NCBI GenBank assembly: GCA_019419645.1
Contig: DXZN01000075.1
Location: forward strand, 1 to 8,029
Reading direction: 5' to 3'
Length of the DNA: 8,029 bases
Source: Collinsella sp.
Lineage (GTDB): Bacteria > Actinomycetota > Coriobacteriia > Coriobacteriales > Coriobacteriaceae
A program made the translations under genes and the position numbers. Position 1 is the stretch's first letter, and the number at the start of each line of letters is the position of its first letter. The notes beneath the pieces are model-generated. The model was given only the letters and a program-made list of their open reading frames with translations. It did no database searches and was not told where the DNA came from. Positions 1 to 5,820 of this stretch are shown here, piece after piece.

Positions 1-20
1 CCCTTCAGTAGCTCAGCCAT
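1..20 (-). CDS. 5' end of a folate-pathway gene, possibly folD (partial, cut by the window edge)
   Basis: Only the first six codons and part of a seventh are visible (MAELLKG). The ATG lies 2 nt after the stop of the cyclodeaminase gene. It is preceded by a purine-rich ribosome site (AGAGGGG, about 6 nt before the ATG) inside the end of that gene, so the two are almost certainly co-transcribed and perhaps translationally coupled. The N-terminus and the cyclodeaminase partner suggest the bifunctional methylenetetrahydrofolate dehydrogenase/cyclohydrolase FolD. That is inference from context and a handful of residues. Formate-tetrahydrofolate ligase or another folate gene is also possible. Confidence 0.5.
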
Positions 21-22
21 GG

Positions 23-655
23 CTATCCCCTCTTCCTTGCGGCGTCGGCGGCGCGGCGCGCCAGCGCATCGGCGCGCGGCAACCACATGTCGAGCAACTC
101 ATCACACGCCGTCTCGAGCTCCTCAGCACGAGCGCGATCCTTCATAGACGTGGTGTTCGCAAAGAGCGTCAAGCTCGCGCCCTGCATAGCAGAACGGCAG
201 AACACGGCGCCGCACGCCACATCGGACAGCAGCTGACGCGAACCCTTGTCGGCCATGTCCTCGAGCAGCGCCAGTGCACGCCCGCAGGCATCCATAATGC
301 GATACGGCGGCATAGCGGCCACATGCAGCGCATCCTGAATCGCGGTCGCTCGAGCCGGATCGTCACGCGGAATACCGTACGCCGCGGACACCTGCCCATA
401 GGCACGAACGTCCTCGGCAACCAACTCGACAAGCTCCTGGGCCAGCTCATCAGCCTGGGCAAACGCGCGCGTCAGGTCATCCGCGCGATCGGCAAGCGTG
501 GGGTTGGTCGCGCCGTAGCGCGCGACCATCCCGCACAGCGAGGCGCCCAGCGCACCCACAAAGGCGCTCGCGCTGCCGCCGCCGGGCACCGGCTCGCGCG
601 CGGCAAGCGCCTCGGCAAACCCGCGGCAGGTCTTGTCCATCATCTCTTGGCTCAT
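23..655 (-). CDS. cyclodeaminase/cyclohydrolase family protein (FchA / FTCD C-terminal type)
   Basis: A protein of about 210 residues of the formiminotransferase-cyclodeaminase C-terminal family. Stand-alone members act in the cytoplasm on formimino- or methenyl-tetrahydrofolate, yielding methenyl- or formyl-THF in one-carbon metabolism. The diagnostic N-terminal motif PVPGGGSASAFVGALGASL is present, followed by the long alanine-rich helices typical of this all-helical family. Length matches single-domain FchA proteins. An upstream in-frame ATG at 661 exists, but the GAAGGT ribosome site lies only 2 nt from it and 8 nt from the ATG at 655, so 655 is preferred. A probable folate gene follows after 2 nt, giving a minus-strand operon. 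Sequence cannot decide between formimino-THF cyclodeaminase and methenyl-THF cyclohydrolase; no formiminotransferase domain is fused to it. Confidence 0.9.
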   Translation of the reverse strand: MSQEMMDKTCRGFAEALAAREPVPGGGSASAFVGALGASLCGMVARYGATNPTLADRADDLTRAFAQADELAQELVELVAEDVRAYGQVSAAYGIPRDDPARATAIQDALHVAAMPPYRIMDACGRALALLEDMADKGSRQLLSDVACGAVFCRSAMQGASLTLFANTTSMKDRARAEELETACDELLDMWLPRADALARRAADAARKRG

Positions 656-663
656 ACACATGC

Positions 664-669
664 ACCTTC
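664..669 (-). promoter_or_regulatory. ribosome binding site deciding the start of the cyclodeaminase gene
   Basis: GAAGGT on the minus strand lies 8 nt before the ATG at 655 but only 2 nt before the alternative ATG at 661, which favours the shorter protein. Confidence 0.6.
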
Positions 670-682
670 AAGTCATATACAT

Positions 683-706
683 CGGTCGAGCGGCAACCGC
701 CGACCG
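683..706 (-). other. stem-loop in the cyclodeaminase 5' leader
   Basis: CGGTCG and GCGG pair with CCGC and CGACCG, giving a 10-bp stem with one bulged base and a 3-nt loop. It ends 22 nt before the upstream ATG at 661. No U-tract follows on either strand, so it is not an intrinsic terminator. It may shape the mRNA leader, or may be chance in GC-rich DNA. Confidence 0.4.
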
Positions 707-816
707 ACCGCATCGATCACATAATGGTGCTAAGTCTAGCCCATAAGCACATGGGCGTCAGCGCACCTGGCCATCGCGGATTTCTATGGCACACGATAGG
801 CGGCAGCGACACAAAC

Positions 817-834
817 ATGGGACACATGGCCCAC
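817..834 (+). repeat. 18-bp motif, copy 1, upstream of the first lipoprotein
   Basis: ATGGGACACATGGCCCAC is identical to the copy at 1783-1800. It is an imperfect inverted repeat (TGGGACAC against TGGGCCAT, 6 of 8 positions agreeing), the symmetry expected of a dimeric regulator's operator. The bases around the two copies are much less alike. Copy 1 ends about 200 bp before the lipoprotein start and 55 bp before the leader ORF. An AT-rich stretch (TACATATA, 869-876) downstream could hold a -10 box. Role as an operator is inference. Confidence 0.5.
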
Positions 835-884
835 GTTTCGAGACTCCCGGGCAGCGGCAACTAGGGCATACATATAGGTAAGGA

Positions 885-899
885 GCCCCATGTTGGGGC
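885..899 (+). other. hairpin covering the start of the leader ORF
   Basis: GCCCCA-TGT-TGGGGC forms a perfect 6-bp stem with a 3-nt loop. The loop region contains the ATG of the leader ORF at 890, directly after its AAGGAG ribosome site. Such a hairpin could limit initiation on the leader ORF. A function is not shown. Confidence 0.4.
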
Positions 900-1036
900 A
901 ACGCTCATCACGGCACCGGACGACGAATGGAGGAATCACCGCACAGCAAACAAAGTCATCATGTGCACGCGCAACCGCCGCCCCAGCGATCCGCGGCACA
1001 CGATGCCCCTGGCAGACAAGGAGGACGCCACCATGA
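890..1036 (+). CDS. possible 48-codon leader ORF overlapping the first lipoprotein start
   Basis: An ATG preceded by a strong AAGGAG (880-885, 4-nt spacing) opens a 48-codon frame. Its TGA stop overlaps the lipoprotein ATG as ATGA, the classic layout for translational coupling. The predicted peptide is rich in Arg, Thr and Ala, with no recognisable domain or signal sequence, and does not look like a folded protein. The lipoprotein also has its own good ribosome site inside this ORF (AAGGAGG, 1018-1024), so coupling is not required. It may be a regulatory leader or a chance frame. The second lipoprotein has a similar 11-codon ORF ending at the same place. Confidence 0.3.
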   Translation: MLGQRSSRHRTTNGGITAQQTKSSCARATAAPAIRGTRCPWQTRRTPP

Positions 1037-1632
1037 AGAAAAAGACCCTATCGATCCTTTCCCTTTGCATCGCCCTCTTTGCCGCGTTTGCCCTTGTCGG
1101 CTGCGGCGGGAGCGCATCGGGCGGCAGCAGCGCCTCCAAGAGCGAGAGCAAGGAAAAGACCCCCGTCGCCAAGAAGACCGACTTTATCTGGTTTAAGGTC
1201 GAGATGCCCGAGGGCGTCGGCGTAAGCGACTCTGCCGGCAAGAATGCCGACAGGGTCCAGCTCACCTTCCCCGAAGACGAGAACGCCTCGGCCGATCGCT
1301 TTATCCCCGTTTGGAAAAAAGCGCTGACGGCCGAGGAATCCCACGCCGACCAGGCGGAAAAGAAGGGGGATACGTTCCAGTGGAAGGATGGCGGGTCCGT
1401 CGAGTATAACGGCAGGACGTGGCTCGTCGGAACATACGAGGACAACAGTGGCATCTCAACCATGCTTTTTACCGATGTTGAGCCGGGAAGCGTCTACGTC
1501 CTCATCTCGAACTTCGACCAGCACAAGAAAGAAGCCGAGGCGCTCCTCAACTCCATCGAGTTCCCCGATGACATGGAAGAGGCAGTTTCCGAGGCACGCG
1601 AAGTCAAGATTTCGAGCATCGAGATCAAGTAA
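1033..1632 (+). CDS. lipoprotein A of a tandem paralogous pair (possible PsbP/Mog1-like fold)
   Basis: A 199-residue secreted lipoprotein. Residues 1-24 form a lipoprotein signal: a KKK start, a hydrophobic core and the lipobox LVGC with Cys24 as the lipidation site. A Gly/Ser-rich and Lys/Glu-rich linker follows to about residue 50, then one domain opening TDFIWFKVEMPEGV and closing with a helix and strand (LLNSIEFPDD). The alternation of strands, the YNGRTW motif, the GSVYV strand and the final helix-strand resemble PsbP/Mog1/DcrB-type domains. This is a fold impression, not an identification; function is unknown. The start at 1033 is chosen over an in-frame ATG at 961 because AAGGAGG lies 8 nt before it and the signal peptide begins there. 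The gene has its own terminator. Its paralogue follows immediately. Confidence 0.88.
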   Translation: MKKKTLSILSLCIALFAAFALVGCGGSASGGSSASKSESKEKTPVAKKTDFIWFKVEMPEGVGVSDSAGKNADRVQLTFPEDENASADRFIPVWKKALTAEESHADQAEKKGDTFQWKDGGSVEYNGRTWLVGTYEDNSGISTMLFTDVEPGSVYVLISNFDQHKKEAEALLNSIEFPDDMEEAVSEAREVKISSIEIK

Positions 1633-1701
1633 CGGGACACCCGCACGCGCTTACGCGCACCCGCGCACATGCGCCCCATTAAAACAACGGGCACCCAACC
1701 C

Positions 1702-1736
1702 GGGGAGGGCCGACAGTATCGGCCCTCCCCTCTTTT
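1702..1736 (+). terminator. intrinsic terminator of lipoprotein A
   Basis: A perfect 12-bp stem (1702-1713 with 1719-1730, GGGGAGGGCCGA arm) with a 5-nt loop, followed by TCTTTT. It lies 70 bp after the stop codon and separates the two lipoprotein genes into independent transcription units. Confidence 0.93.
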
Positions 1737-1782
1737 ACACCCGCGCATATTGCCACTTAACGGCGCAAATCCGGCCCTCAGA

Positions 1783-1800
1783 ATGGGACACATGGCCCAC
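1783..1800 (+). repeat. 18-bp motif, copy 2, upstream of the second lipoprotein
   Basis: Identical to the copy at 817-834 and placed 73 bp before the ATG of lipoprotein B. TACAGT at 1821-1826 is a possible -10 box 20 bp downstream. No good -35 is visible, which would fit a promoter that needs an activator binding at the motif, but this is inference. Confidence 0.5.
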
Positions 1801-1841
1801 CCTAGCGAGCCGTCCACGCGTACAGTAAAGGCAGGTAATCC

Positions 1842-1877
1842 ATGGGCGGTTACAGATTGAGGAGGACACGACCATGA
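1842..1877 (+). CDS. possible 11-codon leader ORF overlapping the second lipoprotein start
   Basis: ATG GGC GGT opens an 11-codon frame whose TGA overlaps the ATG of lipoprotein B as ATGA, the same end arrangement as the longer ORF before lipoprotein A. Its own ribosome site is weak (only an AGG about 7 nt upstream). The last codons coincide with the GAGGAGG ribosome site of lipoprotein B, so the matching ending may simply reflect homologous ribosome-site sequence. Confidence 0.2.
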   Translation: MGGYRLRRTRP

Positions 1878-2467
1878 AAAAGAAGGCCTTAGCGATTCTC
1901 ACCCTCTGCATCAGCCTCTTTGCCGCGGTTGCCCTGGTGGGTTGTGGCGGAAGCGGTGGCGCTACCGGCAGCAGCGGTGGCGGCGGCGCGGAAAAGCCAA
2001 CCGTGGATATGAGGACCGACTTCATTTGGTTTAAGGTCGAGGTCCCCGAGGGCGTCGAGATTACCGACGTTGCCGGCGACACGGCCGACAGGGCCCAGTT
2101 TAAGTTCACCAAGAGCGAGCACGCCAGCGACCGCTTCATCCCCGTCTTCGACCCTGACAAGAACGCCGACGAGCTGTTTGACTACGAGGCCAAGTGGAAG
2201 ACCGACTTTGAGTGGACCGAGAATGATCCCGTTAAGTACAACGGCAAGACCTGGCGCAACGCTTCCTACACGCACACGGGCGGCGTGACGACCGAGTACT
2301 TCACCGACGTTGACGGCGGCAGCGTGTACGTGCGCATCGACAATGTCGAAGAGCACAAGGACGCCGTCGAGACCATGATGAAGTCCCTGGAGTTTGCCGA
2401 TGATATCGCCAAGGCCAAGACCGAGGCCATGGACGTCAAGCTCGACGATATCGAGATCAAGCGCTAA
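1874..2467 (+). CDS. lipoprotein B of a tandem paralogous pair (possible PsbP/Mog1-like fold)
   Basis: A 197-residue lipoprotein paralogous to the preceding gene. The first 26 residues match at 21 positions, including lipobox LVGC with Cys24. A Gly-rich linker leads to the same domain, with shared landmarks TDFIWFKVE, PEGV, DRFIPV, YNG+TW, YFTDV/LFTDV, GSVYV and a closing helix followed by an IEIK tail. The linker is Gly-rich where lipoprotein A has a charged linker, and the middle of the domain has diverged (tyrosine- and tryptophan-rich YEAKWKTDFEW here). GAGGAGG lies 8 nt before the ATG. It probably faces the outer side of the membrane; ligand and role are unknown. Confidence 0.9.
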   Translation: MKKKALAILTLCISLFAAVALVGCGGSGGATGSSGGGGAEKPTVDMRTDFIWFKVEVPEGVEITDVAGDTADRAQFKFTKSEHASDRFIPVFDPDKNADELFDYEAKWKTDFEWTENDPVKYNGKTWRNASYTHTGGVTTEYFTDVDGGSVYVRIDNVEEHKDAVETMMKSLEFADDIAKAKTEAMDVKLDDIEIKR

Positions 2468-2539
2468 GCGACTCGCGAGCGCAACGGAAAACACGAGTGC
2501 AGCGCTAACAAGCGGCGGCGCCCCAGCGCTTCGTACCCA

Positions 2540-2570
2540 GGGAGGGCCGGTAAACCGACCCTCCCTTTCT
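2540..2570 (+). terminator. intrinsic terminator of lipoprotein B
   Basis: An 11-bp stem with one mismatch (2540-2550 with 2555-2565), loop TAAA, followed by TTTCT. Its arm GGGAGGGCCGG resembles that of the terminator after lipoprotein A, so the duplication probably included the terminator. Confidence 0.88.
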
Positions 2571-2716
2571 TATGCCGGTAGCCGACGAACGCGAGGATGC
2601 CGGACGCCGGAACCGCCCCAAATGTGGCAACAGTACGAAAACGACAAACACCCCAACACGTCCGCCCACCGATTTATTGCGCCGAGCAGACAATTAAACC
2701 AGCATCTTTAAACATC

Positions 2717-2734
2717 TGGTCAGTATAGTGACCA
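2717..2734 (+). promoter_or_regulatory. palindromic operator overlapping the likely -10 box of the PI-PLC-like gene
   Basis: TGGTCA-GTATAG-TGACCA is a perfect 6-bp inverted repeat with a 6-bp spacer. The spacer and right arm contain TATAGT (2724-2729), a 5-of-6 match to the -10 consensus, 43 bp before the ATG at 2773. No good -35 is seen at the normal distance (AGCATC at 17 bp). A palindrome on the -10 is a typical repressor site, so the surface enzyme is probably switched. The AT-rich patch just upstream repeats TTAAAC and ATCT at short distance. The regulator is unknown. Confidence 0.55.
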
Positions 2735-2772
2735 AAACTATCGCATAACCGCACTCTGCGAATGGAGAAGTT

Positions 2773-5256
2773 ATGACCGAACACCATGCCATCAGCCGCC
2801 GAGCGTTTACGCTGGGCCTAGGGCTTGCGGCGTTGTCACCACTTGCAAGCCTGCCCGAAACCGCAGCGCCGGGCATTCCCCTGCGAGCGGCATTTGCAGA
2901 CAACACACCCGCACCGTCGGACAGCCTCGACAATTTCGTCATTCGCCTTCGCCCCGCGGGCTATTTTCGCACCGCGAGCGTCAACCAAGACGGCAACGTT
3001 CGCGGCAACGTCTGCCACCTGTTTAACGACGGCACGTCCAGCAAGCTCATCCTTGAGAACGTAACGACCAAGAATGACGATACAAACTGGTATGCTATCC
3101 GCACCTTGCTCAATTTCGAAGAGCATAAAAAGACGGGCTACAGCATTTGGTCGGTCGACGACGACTCGGACAAAGATGGAAAGGTCATCCACGTATGGGG
3201 CGGCGAGTATGACAACAAGCCCAGCCGTGCTTTTGCGTTCGAGCGTCAATCAAACGGAACCTATATCATCCGAGACCGCACGGTCGAGAAAGAAACCGAG
3301 AAAAAAGACATTAAGTACCTGGCAATAGAATCGAACGGCAAAGACCGGGACAACAATAAGATCTGCCATAAGAGTAAGAGCATTCCGTGGGAGCTCGAAC
3401 TTATCGGTTACGACATGGGCAAGATCAATACCACAGTTAGAAGTATCGACTGGACCACGTATAGCAGCTACGTCGACGGACCATGCTGGATGAAATACGT
3501 CGACGACAACAAGTACCTCGACGAGCTGAGTATCCCGGGCACGCATGATTCGGGCACCTGCAGCGTGGACAACGACACCGAGCCCCAATCCTCACAAGCA
3601 AAGTGCCAGCAGGATTACATCCCCACGCAGTTGCTCGAAGGCATTCGCTATTTTGATATCCGACTCGGAAGGAACGACGAGAACGGCGACCCCGGTATCG
3701 ACCATGGAAGATGCTACCTGCTCAAAAAAGACGGGGGCTTTATGCATCTCTCCAATGTCATCGACTACTTCAAAACATTTTTGAACGAAAACCCATCAGA
3801 AGCGCTCATCATGCTTGCGTCACGAGGCAACGACGAGGCTACCGACGAAAGCGTTACGACGGCTTTCGCCAAGGTTATGCACGATAATCCCGATCTGTTC
3901 TACACGTCGAGCCGAATCCCCACACTGAACGAGGTGTGCGGAAAGATCGTCCTGCTGCGTCGATTTGTACTCGCCGGCAACAGCGTAAGCAGCCACACGT
4001 GGGGCCTCGATCTCACCCAATGGGACGACAAAATCAAGGCGCATTCCGGGCAGTCGATGTGCCTCGTCCAAGACGCGCGAGGCTTTGAGACTACGGGCAA
4101 TGCGGGCGACAAAGAGCCCTATTGCACCAAGGTATACGCCCAGGACCATTTTGAATGCACCGGAACCGACAAGATTAGCTGGGTCGATATGGCGCTGCGA
4201 GAGACGACCAATCTCACGCGCAACAAGGTGGACGTCGAGGACAATGATGGCGCCAAGGTGCAAGTCCTGGAACGCTGCTGGTCTATCAACTACACCAGTT
4301 GCACGAATTACAAACAAGGAAGCAATCCTTTTACCGCGGCGCGAGTGGTCAACGAGCATCTGTACAAGAGCCAGTACATCAATCCCAGCGGCAGCGATAA
4401 AACAAAGTCAGATTGCCTCAAGCACGTTGGCATTATCGTGTCCGACTTTGTCGATTCGGCACTGGCCCGGAGCATCTACCAACGCAATTACGACGCGAAG
4501 CACAAGCCAACAGTTTCATGCTGCCTCCCGGACCGCATGCACATGACGTATGGAGACTCGCTGAGCGATGCCTCGCTCCAAGATGGCAAGACCGTTGGCG
4601 AGGGCCATTTCCGCCTTGTCGACAGCAGCAACGTACTCAACGTGGCCGCTTCTGGCAGCGCGTTTGCCATCGAATACGTGGATGTCGACGCCCTGGGCAA
4701 CGAGACCGTTACGGAGCTGCGGGGCTCCGTGCCCATCGATATCAATCCACGCGCGCTGACGCCCCATTTTGAGGGACTCGAAGGCCTTAAGGCCGGCGAA
4801 GACGTGCGCGCCAAGATTGCGGCATCACTCGAGGGCAAGCTCGAAACCGATGCCTGCACGGCCCAGCTCGAGTTTGTGCACGACGCGAACGGCGCTCCGG
4901 GAACGACGATGGCCGAGGGCGAGGCATTTGCCGCGGGGACGTATTGGGTGCGTGCGAAAGGCCTGTTGGGCGACGCGGCACAGAACTACATGCTCGCCAG
5001 CGATGGAGCCGCAAGCTTCACCGTAGCGGCCTCGGGCAGTGCAGGCGGCACCGGCAGCGGCACGGGTTCCAACGCAGACGGCGCCGACAAGAACGGCGGC
5101 GGCAACAAGAGCAAGGGCTCGGGCGGAAAACTCGCCGACACGGGCGACGGCTCTGGCATCGCCGCCGGGCTCGCCGCTGCCGCCGTGGCGACAACGGTCG
5201 CCGGCGCGGCGATGCTTGCCAATGCCCGCAACAATACCGAGGACGTTAACGAATAG
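2773..5256 (+). CDS. Tat-exported, sortase-anchored PI-PLC-like phosphodiesterase
   Basis: An 827-residue surface enzyme. Residues 8-13 (SRRAFT) plus a hydrophobic stretch form a twin-arginine signal with a likely AFA|D cleavage after residue 42. Residues ~54-212 look like a ricin-type beta-trefoil (YFRTAS, GYSIWSV, NGTYIIRDR). Residues ~238-565 form the phosphatidylinositol-specific phospholipase C X domain: SIPGTHDSG (His258, Asp259), RYFDIRLGR (Arg297), DHGRCY (His311), FLNENPSEALIML, and IIVSDFVD (Asp558). These match the two catalytic histidines, the arginine and the two aspartates of the Bacillus PI-PLC family. That family cleaves phosphatidylinositol or GPI-type lipids to inositol cyclic phosphate and diacylglycerol. 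Residues ~580-755 are probably two Ig-like (MBG/YDG-style) stalk domains, then a Gly/Ser linker, LADTG (787-791) and a C-terminal hydrophobic helix for wall anchoring. The tail after the helix is not strongly basic. GGAGAAG precedes the ATG. Substrate is unproven. Confidence 0.88.
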   Translation: MTEHHAISRRAFTLGLGLAALSPLASLPETAAPGIPLRAAFADNTPAPSDSLDNFVIRLRPAGYFRTASVNQDGNVRGNVCHLFNDGTSSKLILENVTTKNDDTNWYAIRTLLNFEEHKKTGYSIWSVDDDSDKDGKVIHVWGGEYDNKPSRAFAFERQSNGTYIIRDRTVEKETEKKDIKYLAIESNGKDRDNNKICHKSKSIPWELELIGYDMGKINTTVRSIDWTTYSSYVDGPCWMKYVDDNKYLDELSIPGTHDSGTCSVDNDTEPQSSQAKCQQDYIPTQLLEGIRYFDIRLGRNDENGDPGIDHGRCYLLKKDGGFMHLSNVIDYFKTFLNENPSEALIMLASRGNDEATDESVTTAFAKVMHDNPDLFYTSSRIPTLNEVCGKIVLLRRFVLAGNSVSSHTWGLDLTQWDDKIKAHSGQSMCLVQDARGFETTGNAGDKEPYCTKVYAQDHFECTGTDKISWVDMALRETTNLTRNKVDVEDNDGAKVQVLERCWSINYTSCTNYKQGSNPFTAARVVNEHLYKSQYINPSGSDKTKSDCLKHVGIIVSDFVDSALARSIYQRNYDAKHKPTVSCCLPDRMHMTYGDSLSDASLQDGKTVGEGHFRLVDSSNVLNVAASGSAFAIEYVDVDALGNETVTELRGSVPIDINPRALTPHFEGLEGLKAGEDVRAKIAASLEGKLETDACTAQLEFVHDANGAPGTTMAEGEAFAAGTYWVRAKGLLGDAAQNYMLASDGAASFTVAASGSAGGTGSGTGSNADGADKNGGGNKSKGSGGKLADTGDGSGIAAGLAAAAVATTVAGAAMLANARNNTEDVNE

Positions 5257-5285
5257 GCAAGCCAGTCTTTTGGACGCATTAACTC

Positions 5286-5323
5286 AATCGGGGCGCAGAA
5301 TACCGTTCTGCGCCCCGATTTTT
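5286..5323 (+). terminator. intrinsic terminator after the PI-PLC-like gene
   Basis: A perfect 15-bp stem (5286-5300 with 5306-5320) with a 5-nt loop, running into TTTT at its 3' end, 29 bp after the stop. It may also help stop minus-strand transcription of the small gene on its right, although only a short T-run exists on that side. Confidence 0.93.
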
Positions 5324-5348
5324 ACCTTAGCCCGAACGCCGTTATCGG

Positions 5349-5428
5349 CTACATCACCATGTTCAGCGCATTCACGAACTCCTGAGCTTGGGAGCGGCTG
5401 CTCAGACTAAAGACACAGGCAGTCAACA
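5349..5428 (-). pseudogene. displaced C-terminal tail of the PH-like gene (frameshift remnant)
   Basis: On the minus strand, in the frame shifted relative to the upstream ORF, the sequence reads LTACVFSLSSRSQAQEFVNA and continues LNMVM before TAG at 5351-5349. The AQEFVNAL helix is the usual ending of small bacterial PH-like domains. Restoring one T in the TGTT at about 5424-5427 would join it in frame to the upstream ORF, giving about 89 residues from the 5617 start. It therefore looks like the lost end of that gene and not an independent gene. Sequencing error is the alternative. Confidence 0.6.
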
Positions 5429-5617
5429 GCCTGTTACGTAGGAAAACGTCGCGGCCTTTGATCCTGCTGACCCCGTGATGTCCTTAAGGTAGACAATCTC
5501 GGTGTGCTTGCCGCCAAAAGTGCCCTTCTTGAGTACCTCAATGCGGTTAGGGTAGATCTTGACGTCTTTAAACCTACCCGAACCTTTGTCCTGGAACAAC
5601 AAGGTGCTGTTGTCCAT
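5423..5617 (-). CDS. small PH-like domain protein, truncated by a frameshift
   Basis: The readable frame gives 64 residues from ATG 5617, or 79 from a GTG at 5662. The ATG is preferred because GGGAG lies 8 nt before it, and because a TAAAAT -10 box at 5668-5663 would put the transcript start at or after the GTG. The core (LLFQDKGSGRFKDVKIYPNR, then IEVLKKGTFGGKHTEIVYLKDITG) has the strand pattern and basic K-x-x-x-I-xx-L-x-D-I turn of bacterial PH-like domains such as DUF4429-type proteins, which are often small and cytoplasmic. The family match is by pattern only. After SYVTGC the frame stops, while the expected C-terminal helix lies downstream in another frame, so the product is probably non-functional or the assembly has an error here. 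Function unknown. Confidence 0.6.
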   Translation of the reverse strand: MDNSTLLFQDKGSGRFKDVKIYPNRIEVLKKGTFGGKHTEIVYLKDITGSAGSKAATFSYVTGC

Positions 5618-5625
5618 GCGTGTCA

Positions 5626-5630
5626 CTCCC
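5626..5630 (-). promoter_or_regulatory. ribosome binding site supporting the start at 5617
   Basis: GGGAG on the minus strand, 8 nt before the ATG. No comparable site precedes the upstream GTG at 5662. Confidence 0.5.
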
Positions 5631-5662
5631 ATGGGGTTCGCTAAAACTGCCTCTATGGTCAC

Positions 5663-5668
5663 ATTTTA
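5663..5668 (-). promoter_or_regulatory. likely -10 box of the PH-like gene
   Basis: TAAAAT on the minus strand, 45 bp upstream of the preferred start. No good -35 is visible at 17 bp. The same hexamer appears in the two leader-like modules near 7650 and 7930. Confidence 0.4.
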
Positions 5669-5706
5669 GTCACTTCGGGAATCCTGCACGAAGGCGCTAG
5701 GCGACA

Positions 5707-5738
5707 TTGAAATTCGAGTCCGCGCGAGGCTTTAAGAT
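5707..5738 (+). promoter_or_regulatory. possible promoter of the HicB-like gene
   Basis: TTGAAA (5707-5712) resembles a -35 and TAAGAT (5733-5738) a -10. The 20-bp spacer is longer than usual, so this is a weak call. It leaves a leader of about 75 nt in which no other structure is obvious. Confidence 0.25.
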
Positions 5739-5820
5739 AGACATGATCAGCCGCATCGATGCGACTGGCAATGCTTCTAGGAGTACGCCTCGTATTATTC
5801 GCCATTAGAGGAGGTCTTAC

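Noticed and set aside
323..724. A 133-codon plus-strand frame opposite the cyclodeaminase gene
   Set aside because: Its translation is Arg/His-rich and it only mirrors the GC-rich real gene.
961..1032. Upstream ATG extending lipoprotein A by 24 residues
   Set aside because: It would place an Arg-rich stretch before the signal peptide. The ATG at 1033 has the ribosome site and begins a standard lipoprotein signal matching the paralogue.
1889..2494. A 201-codon minus-strand frame opposite lipoprotein B
   Set aside because: It is the antisense shadow of a clear lipoprotein gene, produced by high GC at third positions, and covers its terminator-side region without a ribosome site.
3820..4359. 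A 179-codon minus-strand frame inside the PI-PLC-like gene
   Set aside because: It lies wholly within a gene with conserved catalytic motifs and shows no domain of its own.
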